This document shows positions 5,490-11,255 of a DNA stretch of 11,255 bases, in pieces. The first letter of the stretch is position 1. Every line of letters begins with the position of its first letter. Position numbers and translations under genes: made by a program. Source of the DNA: Omnitrophica WOR_2 bacterium RIFCSPLOWO2_12_FULL_46_30. GTDB taxonomy: Bacteria; Omnitrophota; Gorgyraeia; Gygaellales; UBA12090. The DNA is taken from contig MHHA01000069.1 in assembly GCA_001805845.1 (NCBI GenBank), positions 1-11,255 of the forward strand, written 5' to 3'. Below the pieces are notes generated by a model. It was given only the letters and a program-made list of their open reading frames with translations, was not told where the DNA came from and searched no databases.

Positions 5490-6531
5490 GGCAGGCTCAA
5501 GCCTGATTAGCCCCAGAGGCGGCTTAATTGACCCGAAATACTTAAGCAGTATTATCCAGCAGCTCGATGGCTTGATAAATAGGGGTATAGAGGTAGTTTT
5601 GGTTTCATCAGGAGCGATCGCCTGTGGAATGTCCGTATTGAAATTAAAGAAAAGGCCTCAGGATATTGCCGGCCTCCAGGCGGCAGCCAGCATCGGACAA
5701 AGTGAGCTGATGGGCATCTACCGCAGGCTGCTCAAAAAGCATAAGCGGATCTGCGCCCAGCTCTTAGTTACCTGGGAGGACTTTGAAGATAGAAAACGTT
5801 ATTTGAACGTAAGGCATACGCTGACGAATTTATTAAAAAACAAGGTGCTGCCGGTGATCAATGAGAATGACGCCGTTGCTACTGATGAAATCCGCTTCGG
5901 CGATAATGACAAGCTTTCGGCGCTGGTGGCGGCATTGCTGGGAGCCGACCTTTTAGTTATTTTATCCGATGTTGAGGGGCTCTACCGCCTGCCGCAAATG
6001 CAGGTCATCCCGGTAGTTGAGAAAATAACCCCGGGAATAAACCGTTTATGCTGCAATAGCGATAAAGAGGGTTGTGTGGGAGGAATGTCCAGTAAGTTAG
6101 AGGCAATTAAAATAGCCGCAGGTTCAGGAATATCTTCTATTATAGCCAGCGGAAAATCTCCCGATGCGCTTCTAAAAGCCGCGCGCGGCGAGCCGGTGGG
6201 GACTTTTTTTCTGGCTCAGGGCGCAAGCCTGAAAGCCAGAGAGCGCTGGATAGCCTATGGGGCAAGGGCCAGGGGAACTATTATTGTTGATGAGGGCGCA
6301 AAGAATGCGCTTATTAAGAATGGGAAAAGTTTACTTTCCGTAGGAATAATCAGCGTTCGGGGGAACTTTAAGCAAAATGAAACCGTGAGCATCGCTAGCC
6401 CTGCAGGCAGTGAATTTGCCAGGGGTAAGGTTAACTTTTCCGCTGGCGAATTGCAATCTCGCGCAGGCGCGGCAGGCCTTCGGCGCCTGGAACAGGAAGT
6501 AATCCATCGGGATAATCTGGTGATACTATGA
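5452..6531 (+). CDS. proB: Glutamate 5-kinase with PUA domain
   Basis: A 359-residue enzyme that phosphorylates L-glutamate with ATP, the first step of proline synthesis. The amino acid kinase domain (about 5-240) shows VVKAGSSLI, VSSGAIACGM (51-60), NENDAVATDEIRFGDND (137-153) and GGMSSKLEAIKIA (210-222). The C-terminal PUA domain (about 260-355) shows RERWIAYGARARGTIIVDEGA in two runs, then 'KSLLSVGI', and ends EVIHRDNLVIL. ATG 5452 follows GGAG (5438-5441) by 10 bases; the adjacent TTG 5449 at 7 bases is possible and adds one residue. The usual T-x-DP after 'VEGLY' is replaced by a short 'RLPQMQ' loop (179-184), and the end of the PUA domain carries a GC-rich inverted repeat. proA starts in an ATGA overlap with the stop, so the two are translationally coupled. 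Confidence 0.92.
   Translation: MQSKKNFSRIVVKAGSSLISPRGGLIDPKYLSSIIQQLDGLINRGIEVVLVSSGAIACGMSVLKLKKRPQDIAGLQAAASIGQSELMGIYRRLLKKHKRICAQLLVTWEDFEDRKRYLNVRHTLTNLLKNKVLPVINENDAVATDEIRFGDNDKLSALVAALLGADLLVILSDVEGLYRLPQMQVIPVVEKITPGINRLCCNSDKEGCVGGMSSKLEAIKIAAGSGISSIIASGKSPDALLKAARGEPVGTFFLAQGASLKARERWIAYGARARGTIIVDEGAKNALIKNGKSLLSVGIISVRGNFKQNETVSIASPAGSEFARGKVNFSAGELQSRAGAAGLRRLEQEVIHRDNLVIL
6464..6489. repeat. GC-rich inverted repeat inside proB
   Basis: CAGGCGC at 6464-6470 pairs with GCGCCTG at 6483-6489 around a 12-base loop. It encodes the 'AGAAGLRRL' stretch of the PUA domain, where family members usually have a different, more lysine-rich sequence. It may be a small palindromic element absorbed into the gene, or chance in a GC-rich codon run. 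Confidence 0.35.
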
Positions 6532-7886
6532 AGAGCAAAGAGTTGGGGGATTTGGCAAAAAAAGCAAAGGCAGCCTCTTATACATTGGCAGAATTATCCT
6601 CCACGATAAAGAACAGGGCATTATGCGCAATGGCTGAAATGCTCACTTGCCATTCTAAAGAGGTCCTTAATGAAAACAAAAGAGATCTCAATGCAAATAA
6701 GGGCCTAGCAAAAGCGCTCCTGGATCGCTTGAGCCTAAATCCTGCGCGCATTGGGCTTATGGCGGATTCATTGCGGCAGGTCGCTTCTTTAAACGATCCG
6801 CTGGGTGACCCCCCGTTGATTAAAGAATGGCTGAGGCCAAATGGCTTAAGGATTCAAAAGGTAAGGGTTCCCATAGGGGTGGTGGGGATAATTTATGAGT
6901 CGCGGCCAAACGTTACCAGCGATTGTATCGGCCTGTGTTTAAAATCAGGCAATGTTTCCATCCTCAGAGGCGGGAGAGAGGCGGTTAATACAAATATGGC
7001 AATTTGCAAACTCCTCTCTAAAGCAGCCCGGGAGTCGGGGGTTCCCGCGCAGGCAATCAATTTCATTGATACTACCGGCCATAAGGCGCTAGCGTATCTT
7101 CTTTCCTTGAGTGAATGCATTGACCTGATTATTCCCCGGGGCGGCGAAGGATTAATCCGTTTTGTCCAGGAACATTCAAAAATCCCGGTGATCAAGCATT
7201 ATAAAGGCATCTGCCATATATTTGTGGATGAATTTGCGAATACGGAGATGGCCGGAAATATCTGTTTTAACGCCAAGGTTTCCAGGCCCGGGGTCTGCAA
7301 TGCGATGGAGAGCCTCCTGGTGCATAAAGGTATTGCCGGAAGTTTCTTGCCGGGAATGCTCAAGAGATATAGGGATGCGGGAGTGGAAATTCGCGGCTGT
7401 CCTGAAACGCTTCAAATCGTCAAGGATATAAGCCAGAGGGCAATGGTGCGGCTTCCGCTAGCCGCAGCCATAAGCCAGAGGGCAATGCCTGCCTGCCGGC
7501 AAGGCAGGGTGCGGCTTCCGCTAGCCGCAGCCATAAATAAGGCAAAAGAGATTGACTGGCATAGCGAATATCTTGACCTTATCTTATCGGTTAAAGTCGT
7601 GGCGGATATTGACCAGGCCGTTATGCACATCAACCATTATGGCTCGCACCATTCCGATGCCATTATTACTGAAAATTATCAGAATGCATTAAAGTTTACG
7701 CGGCAGGTTGATTCAGCCTGTGTTTATGTGAACGCATCAACCCGTTTTACCGACGGTTATGAATTTGGCTTAGGCAGTGAAATCGGCATATCTACAGATA
7801 AAATCCATGCCCGCGGCCCTATGGCGCTGGAAGAATTAACCACCTACAAATATATTATATTTGGCACCGGGCAGATCCGGACATGA
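6528..7886 (+). CDS. proA: Gamma-glutamyl phosphate reductase with 35-residue insertion
   Basis: A 452-residue NADPH-dependent reductase converting glutamyl 5-phosphate to glutamate semialdehyde, after ProB. The cofactor region has VPIGVVGIIYESRPNVTSD and ILRGGREAVNTN. The catalytic cysteine is C257 in SRPGVCNAMESLL. The C-terminal half shows 'HINHYGSHHSDAIITEN' and 'FGLGSEIGISTDKIHARGPM'. Residues 302-336 are extra: they fall between 'VKDI' and 'NKAKEIDW', where other ProA proteins have no counterpart. They contain SQRAMVRLPLAAAI, then SQRAMPACRQGR followed by VRLPLAAAI. Without them the protein is 417 residues, the size of E. coli ProA. The insertion keeps the frame and lies between, not inside, the conserved motifs, so the enzyme may well be active. 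Translation is coupled to proB (ATGA); there is no strong Shine-Dalgarno of its own. Confidence 0.93.
   Translation: MKSKELGDLAKKAKAASYTLAELSSTIKNRALCAMAEMLTCHSKEVLNENKRDLNANKGLAKALLDRLSLNPARIGLMADSLRQVASLNDPLGDPPLIKEWLRPNGLRIQKVRVPIGVVGIIYESRPNVTSDCIGLCLKSGNVSILRGGREAVNTNMAICKLLSKAARESGVPAQAINFIDTTGHKALAYLLSLSECIDLIIPRGGEGLIRFVQEHSKIPVIKHYKGICHIFVDEFANTEMAGNICFNAKVSRPGVCNAMESLLVHKGIAGSFLPGMLKRYRDAGVEIRGCPETLQIVKDISQRAMVRLPLAAAISQRAMPACRQGRVRLPLAAAINKAKEIDWHSEYLDLILSVKVVADIDQAVMHINHYGSHHSDAIITENYQNALKFTRQVDSACVYVNASTRFTDGYEFGLGSEIGISTDKIHARGPMALEELTTYKYIIFGTGQIRT
7431..7535. repeat. Intragenic tandem hairpin insertion in proA
   Basis: Two copies of a 42-bp unit: 7428-7469 and 7470-7532, the second split by a 21-bp segment at 7488-7508. 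The segment is itself an imperfect palindrome (CCTGCC, TGCC/GGCA core, one extra A, GGCAGG). Each unit contains TGCGGCT/AGCCGCA around TCCGCT (7447-7466 and 7510-7529); in copy 1 the stem extends to ATGG/CCAT with one bulged G. All insert lengths are multiples of three (42, 21, 105), so the proA frame is kept. It resembles in principle the in-frame palindromic elements known from Rickettsia, with unrelated sequence. Confidence 0.85.
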
Positions 7887-7943
7887 GACCCGAGCTTAAA
7901 CACTTAAAAATTTCTTTGAAATTTTTTGCGCAAGCTCGTGTCT
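7886..7943. repeat. Nested inverted repeat after proA, terminator-like
   Basis: The outer arms AGAC-C-CGAGCTT (7886-7897) and AAGCTCG-T-GTCT (7932-7943) pair with one mismatch. The inner arms AAAAATTTC (7906-7914) and GAAATTTTT (7918-7926) pair perfectly around TTT. The inner hairpin ends in a run of six T, so it could weakly terminate after proA, though the stem is AT-rich. The structure begins on the last base of the proA stop codon. Confidence 0.6.
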
Positions 7944-7948
7944 AATTC

Positions 7949-7993
7949 GCACTTATCACTTGCGTTACAAAAAGCGTAACGTAAGTGATGTGC
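7949..7993. repeat. Bulged inverted repeat abutting the nadD start
   Basis: GCAC (7949-7952), unpaired TT, ATCACTTGCGTTAC (7955-7968), loop AAAAAGC, GTAACGTAAGTGAT (7976-7989), GTGC (7990-7993). The 14-base stem has a single G/T wobble. It ends 7 bases before the nadD ATG and covers the place of its ribosome-binding site, so a folded transcript would probably limit nadD translation. With the preceding structure it fills the 114-base gap between proA and nadD; I see no other gene or promoter there. Confidence 0.65.
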
Positions 7994-8000
7994 TCATTAT

Positions 8001-8570
8001 ATGAAAATCGGCATATTGGGCGGTAGTTTTAATCCTATACACAACGGCCACCTGATTCTGGCGGATGAGGTCCGGCAGAAGTTAGGCCTGGATAAGATTT
8101 TCTTTATTCCGGTGTATCTGCCGGTGCATAAGGAAGAAGAGGATTTGCTTGCGGCTATAGAAAGGTTCAAAATGGTAAGGATGGCGGTGAAAGATAATCC
8201 GTATTTCGAAGCGCTGGCCCTGGAAATAAAACGCAAAGGTCCATCCTATACCATTGATACCTTAAGAGAGCTGCGCCAGATGTACCCTGAAGTTAAGAAA
8301 TTTTTCTTTATTGTCGGCTCTGACGCCCTGGGTTATTTAGATAGCTGGAAGGATATGCTTGAGGTAATGAAATTAGCTAAATTCGTAGTTGCCTCAAGGC
8401 CCGATTATCCGCTGAAGAACCTCAAGCAGACGCTTCTGCCGCTGGCTATTGAAGCGATTGACATTTCAGGCTTTCGCCTGCGCCAGCGGATTAAAAACGG
8501 CGAATCAGTACGCTATTACCTGCCCAAGGAAGTGTATAATTATATTGTCAAGAAAGGCTTTTATAAGTAG
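8001..8570 (+). CDS. nadD: Nicotinate-nucleotide adenylyltransferase
   Basis: A 189-residue enzyme that joins nicotinate mononucleotide and ATP to give deamido-NAD, a step of NAD synthesis. The N-terminus GILGGSFNPIHNGHL (4-18) holds the nucleotidyltransferase H-x-G-H signature. 'PVHK' (41-44), 'SYTIDTL' (82-88), 'FIVGSDALGYLDSWK' (103-117) and 'ISGFRLRQRI' (155-164, in place of the usual I-S-S-T/S-x-I-R) follow in the family order. The C-terminus 'VRYYLPKEVYNYI' is typical. Normal length for NadD. No clear Shine-Dalgarno; a stem-loop occupies that region. The usual downstream rsfS gene is not present; rpe follows after 33 bases that hold nothing I recognise. Confidence 0.93.
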   Translation: MKIGILGGSFNPIHNGHLILADEVRQKLGLDKIFFIPVYLPVHKEEEDLLAAIERFKMVRMAVKDNPYFEALALEIKRKGPSYTIDTLRELRQMYPEVKKFFFIVGSDALGYLDSWKDMLEVMKLAKFVVASRPDYPLKNLKQTLLPLAIEAIDISGFRLRQRIKNGESVRYYLPKEVYNYIVKKGFYK

Positions 8571-8603
8571 TGCTTTAATTTTTGTCACAGCGCAATAGTT
8601 ATT

Positions 8604-9245
8604 ATGAAGATCAAAATCGCTCCCTCTTTATTAGCCGCTGATTCTTCGCGCCTTGCCGAGGAGGTTAAATCCGTAGAGAAGCTGGGCATAGATTTCCTGC
8701 ACATTGATGTTATGGACGGCCATTTTGTCCCCAATATCAGTATCGGCCCGGCAATTGTGAAAGACCTGCGGCCGCAGACGGATTTGCCGTTTGAGGCGCA
8801 TCTTATGATTGAGCAGCCCTTAAAATACATTGAGCGCTTCGTTGAGGCAGGCGCAGATATCATTACGGTGCATATTGAAACGATAAGCGTTTCTGATTTT
8901 CGCAAGCAGGCTGGGAAGCTGCATAAAAGAGGCCTGAGGCTTGCCATTGCCCTTAATCCCCGGACGCCGGCAGTAAAAATAAAAACCCTTGCCGATAGCG
9001 CGGATATGGTTTTGGTGATGACTGTCCATCCGGGTTTCGGGGGGCAGAAGTTTATCTATGCAGTGGTTCCTAAGATTGCCGAGATCCGCTCTTTTTACAA
9101 AGGCGACATTGCCGTTGACGGCGGGATTAATGACAAAAATGCGCAAGCCGCGGTGAAGGCAGGCGCAAACGTGCTTGCCTGCGGGTCGTATATTTTTAAG
9201 GCAGAGGACAAAAAGAAGGCGATTGAGAAATTGCGAAATGCATAA
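8604..9245 (+). CDS. rpe: Ribulose-phosphate 3-epimerase
   Basis: A 213-residue TIM-barrel enzyme that interconverts ribulose 5-phosphate and xylulose 5-phosphate in the pentose phosphate pathway. 'APSLLAAD' at 6-13 and 'HIDVMDGHFVPN' at 33-44 open the barrel. The expected metal and acid-base residues H33, D35, H66 (EAHLM) and D172 (VDGGIND) are all present. 'TVHPGFGGQKF' (140-150) is the phosphate/active-site loop, and 'NVLACGSYIF' closes the barrel. The length is slightly under E. coli Rpe and within the family range. The ATG has no strong Shine-Dalgarno. The stop overlaps the start of the next gene by 8 bases, so translation of the mutase is probably coupled. Confidence 0.95.
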   Translation: MKIKIAPSLLAADSSRLAEEVKSVEKLGIDFLHIDVMDGHFVPNISIGPAIVKDLRPQTDLPFEAHLMIEQPLKYIERFVEAGADIITVHIETISVSDFRKQAGKLHKRGLRLAIALNPRTPAVKIKTLADSADMVLVMTVHPGFGGQKFIYAVVPKIAEIRSFYKGDIAVDGGINDKNAQAAVKAGANVLACGSYIFKAEDKKKAIEKLRNA

Positions 9246-10608
9246 GATAAAATTCGGAACTGATGGCTGGCGGGCAATTATTGGCGAGGATTATACCTTC
9301 AGCAATGTTATGCTTGTGGCTCAGGCAGTGGCTGATTATTTAGGCCCCGGTAAAAAGGCAGCGGTGGGCTATGACAGCCGTTTTATGTCCTGTCGCTTTG
9401 CTGAGCTGGTCTCAGGAGTTTTAAGCGCCAACGGGATTGAGGTCATTCTTTCGGATAGGATTATCCCCACGCCGACATTAAGTTTTACGGTAAAAAATAA
9501 AAAGTTAGATTTAGGTATAATGATCACTGCCTCGCACAACCCCGCTGAGTATAACGGCTTCAAGCTCAAGGTTGCCAGCGGAGGAGCGGCAGGCCCCGAG
9601 GTGACGCGGGAAGTAGAAAAACGTTTAGGCCGGTCAAAGGTAAAATACTCAAGTAATCCGAATATTAAGAGAGAAAATCTAATCCGCGACTACATAAAAT
9701 TCATCCGCGCATACATTGATTTTAAAAAGCTCAAAGCAAAGAAATTCAAGCTTCTTGTTGACGCTATGTATGGCTCCGGCGATAGTTATATAGCCGAAAT
9801 ACTTAAAGGGACGGGTATCAGATTAGAATTCATCCGTAACAGCATAAATCCTTCCTTCGGCGGCGGGAGGCCTGAGCCGCTGGAGGAAAATCTAAAAGAG
9901 TTAAAACAGCGGGTTAGGAAAGATGGCTTTGATATAGGTATTGCTTTGGACGGCGACGCTGACCGCTTGAGCGCGGTAGGCCCGGGCGGCATATTCATCC
10001 ATCCGCAAAAGATACTGGGTTTATTGGCATTGCATCTTAATCAGGACAGGGGATGGTCAGGAGGTATTGTCAAGACCATTGCCGGCACAACAATGATTGA
10101 TCACATCGCAAAATTTCTCGGGGTTAAGCTTTATGAGACCCCCGTGGGATTTAAATATATCTCAGGCCTGATGGAAAAAGATGATATTCTGGCCGGCGGA
10201 GAGGAGGCCGGCGGGATGGGCGTAAAGGGCTATATCCCGGAGCGTGACGGAACCGTTAGCGGCCTGCTGCTTTTAGAAATGATGGCCTATCGTAATAAGA
10301 CGCTCAGAGAAATCCTGGACCTGATGGAAAAACAATTTGGCAGGTATTATTATTTGCGCCGCGACCTCAAGCTCAAAAAGCGGCTTAAACCAAGACGCGA
10401 TGATTTACCCGGCGAATTATTGGGCAGGAAGGTTGTCCAGGTCAAGGACTATGACGGCATAAAGCTCATCTGCGATGACGAAAGCTGGCTGATGTTCAGG
10501 GCCTCCGGCACTGAGGCGTTAATGCGCCTTTATAGCGAGGCCCTGACATTAAAACACGCAAGGGAATTGCTGGCGCTGGGTGAAAAGCTTATTCGCAGGC
10601 TTCGGTGA
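9238..10608 (+). CDS. Phosphoglucomutase/phosphomannomutase family protein
   Basis: I start at ATG 9238 (456 residues, MHKIKFGTDGWRAIIGEDY), the normal N-terminus for the family; an in-frame ATG at 9175 would add 21 basic residues read from inside rpe. The four alpha-D-phosphohexomutase signatures are in order: the phosphoserine loop TASHNP with S99, the metal loop DGDADR (238-243), the sugar loop GGEEAGG (320-326) and the phosphate loop RASGTE (421-426). The sugar loop has Ala where GEESGG is usual, and the last motif reads SGTEALMRLY rather than SGTEP. The enzyme moves phosphate between C6 and C1 of a hexose, supplying nucleotide sugars or glycogen; whether the substrate is glucose or mannose cannot be told. 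It overlaps both neighbours by a few bases. Confidence 0.9.
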   Translation: MHKIKFGTDGWRAIIGEDYTFSNVMLVAQAVADYLGPGKKAAVGYDSRFMSCRFAELVSGVLSANGIEVILSDRIIPTPTLSFTVKNKKLDLGIMITASHNPAEYNGFKLKVASGGAAGPEVTREVEKRLGRSKVKYSSNPNIKRENLIRDYIKFIRAYIDFKKLKAKKFKLLVDAMYGSGDSYIAEILKGTGIRLEFIRNSINPSFGGGRPEPLEENLKELKQRVRKDGFDIGIALDGDADRLSAVGPGGIFIHPQKILGLLALHLNQDRGWSGGIVKTIAGTTMIDHIAKFLGVKLYETPVGFKYISGLMEKDDILAGGEEAGGMGVKGYIPERDGTVSGLLLLEMMAYRNKTLREILDLMEKQFGRYYYLRRDLKLKKRLKPRRDDLPGELLGRKVVQVKDYDGIKLICDDESWLMFRASGTEALMRLYSEALTLKHARELLALGEKLIRRLR

Positions 10609-11207
10609 TGTTTATTTACCACTTCTTAAGGCTGTCTGCATTTGCCCTCAGTAAGCTATTCTTTCATCTGGATATAAAAGACAGAAAACTTATCCCGCGC
10701 CAGGGCGGCTTTGTGCTGGTTTCCAATCATACCAGCTTTTTAGACCCTATAATTTTAGGTGCCGCCTGCCCCCGGGTGCTCAACTTCGCCGCGCGGGACA
10801 CTCTCTTTAGAAACCGGCTTTTTGCGGCATTGCTGCGCAAGGTTTGCGCATTTCCCATAAAGCGCTGGTCAGCGGATTTGTCCGCGGTAAGAGAATCGGT
10901 GCGCAGGCTTAAAGCCGGCGCAGGGTTAGTGGTATTTCCGGAGGGCACAAGAAGCCTGGAGAGCGAAATGCAGGATATAACCTACGGTTTTGTTCTCTTG
11001 TCTTACCGGGCAGGGGCGCCGATTGTTCCGGCATGGATTTCAGGCAGCAAGAAGGCATGGGGTAAGGGCGATAAAATGATTAAGTTAGCCAAAATCAAGG
11101 TAATTTTTGGACAGCCGGTTTATGTCCACTCCAGCCGCTCTTATTCCGAAATTGCCCAGGATGTCTATAAACAAATGCAGCAATTAAAATTAAAAATATG
11201 TATTTGA
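10608..11207 (+). CDS. plsC: 1-acyl-glycerol-3-phosphate acyltransferase (PlsC family)
   Basis: ATG 10608 shares one base with the stop of the mutase gene (TGATG), a typical re-initiation junction; GTG 10605 is a less likely start. The 199-residue product has a hydrophobic N-terminal stretch (about 1-21) suggesting membrane association. The catalytic H-X4-D is at H41-D46 (SNHTSFLDP), and FPEGTRS at 110-116 binds the glycerol phosphate. 'APIVPAWISGS' and 'KVIFGQPV' are later family blocks. Such enzymes acylate lysophosphatidic acid to phosphatidic acid in phospholipid synthesis; related members act on other lipids, so the exact acceptor is inferred. A strong promoter motif for the next gene overlaps the stop codon. 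Confidence 0.88.
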   Translation: MFIYHFLRLSAFALSKLFFHLDIKDRKLIPRQGGFVLVSNHTSFLDPIILGAACPRVLNFAARDTLFRNRLFAALLRKVCAFPIKRWSADLSAVRESVRRLKAGAGLVVFPEGTRSLESEMQDITYGFVLLSYRAGAPIVPAWISGSKKAWGKGDKMIKLAKIKVIFGQPVYVHSSRSYSEIAQDVYKQMQQLKLKICI

Positions 11208-11232
11208 CAATGCGATGAAATTATAAGATAAT
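11204..11232 (+). promoter_or_regulatory. Sigma-70-type promoter at the plsC 3' end
   Basis: TTGACA at 11204-11209, exact to the consensus, and GATAAT at 11227-11232, one base off TATAAT, are separated by the ideal 17 bases. Initiation would be expected near 11239. The -35 box includes the plsC stop codon. The target gene lies beyond the window, which suggests a new transcription unit starts here. Confidence 0.65.
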
Positions 11233-11242
11233 ATGAAGTCCC

Positions 11243-11255
11243 CCGCCAAAGGCGG
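11243..11255. repeat. Truncated palindrome CCGCC-AAA-GGCGG at window edge
   Basis: CCGCC (11243-11247) and GGCGG (11251-11255) pair around AAA. The left side continues outward as CCC, so the stem may be longer beyond the window. It lies at the expected transcript start of the promoter just upstream, or could be the beginning of a coding frame from ATG 11233-11235; the sequence ends too soon to decide. Confidence 0.4.

Noticed and set aside
7428..7535. CRISPR-like array in proA
   Set aside because: Only two units, directly adjacent without spacers, and translated in frame.
6528..7886. proA as a pseudogene because of the repeat insertion
   Set aside because: The insertion is a multiple of three, the catalytic cysteine and all main motifs are intact, and the frame is open to the normal C-terminus.
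9175..9237. N-terminal extension of the phosphohexomutase from ATG 9175
   Set aside because: The 21 extra residues are basic, lie wholly inside rpe in another frame and precede the normal family start MHKIKFGTDGW.

Overview
The window looks like chromosomal DNA from an uncultured diderm (Gram-negative-type) bacterium. An outer-membrane secretin with a signal peptide and type IV pilus alignment proteins imply an outer membrane. The gene order (DUF2344 protein, RNase G, L21, Obg, proB, proA, nadD) together with many short palindromic insertions reminds me of Candidatus Omnitrophota. That assignment is inference from gene order and style, not from a database match, and other candidate phyla remain possible. 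Every recognised gene is on the + strand, mostly tightly packed or overlapping, so most of the window probably behaves as one or a few long operons.

Layout. Positions 1-2253 are the end of a type IV pilus locus: the 3' end of a PilO-like gene, a PilP-like gene and the PilQ secretin. Positions 2310-5489 are an RNA/ribosome block: a short DUF2344 (radical SAM-linked) protein, RNase G, ribosomal protein L21 and the ribosome-assembly GTPase Obg. The usual partner rpmA (L27) is absent between L21 and Obg, where palindromes and a 40-codon reading frame sit instead. Positions 5452-7886 encode the first two enzymes of proline synthesis, glutamate 5-kinase (proB) and gamma-glutamyl phosphate reductase (proA). 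Positions 8001-11207 are metabolic: nadD (NAD synthesis), rpe (pentose phosphate pathway), a phosphohexomutase (sugar phosphates for envelope or glycogen) and a PlsC-like acyltransferase (phospholipid synthesis). A good sigma-70-type promoter overlaps the end of the acyltransferase gene and points out of the window.

The most unusual content is not a gene. Most non-coding gaps longer than 50 bases are built from inverted repeats. Two of them (539-587 and 4394-4440, opposite orientation) share one architecture: a C6-7/G6-7 clamp, an unpaired TGCT on one strand, and a TTG...CAA stem whose interior sequence differs but stays self-complementary. proA carries a 35-codon in-frame insertion made of two copies of a hairpin-forming 42-bp unit, the second itself split by a 21-bp palindrome. 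Removing the insertion gives 417 residues, the usual ProA size. Together these suggest a genome colonised by several families of small palindromic elements, some of which now contribute coding sequence, stop codons or ribosome-binding regions. No rRNA, tRNA, CRISPR array or transposase gene is visible.
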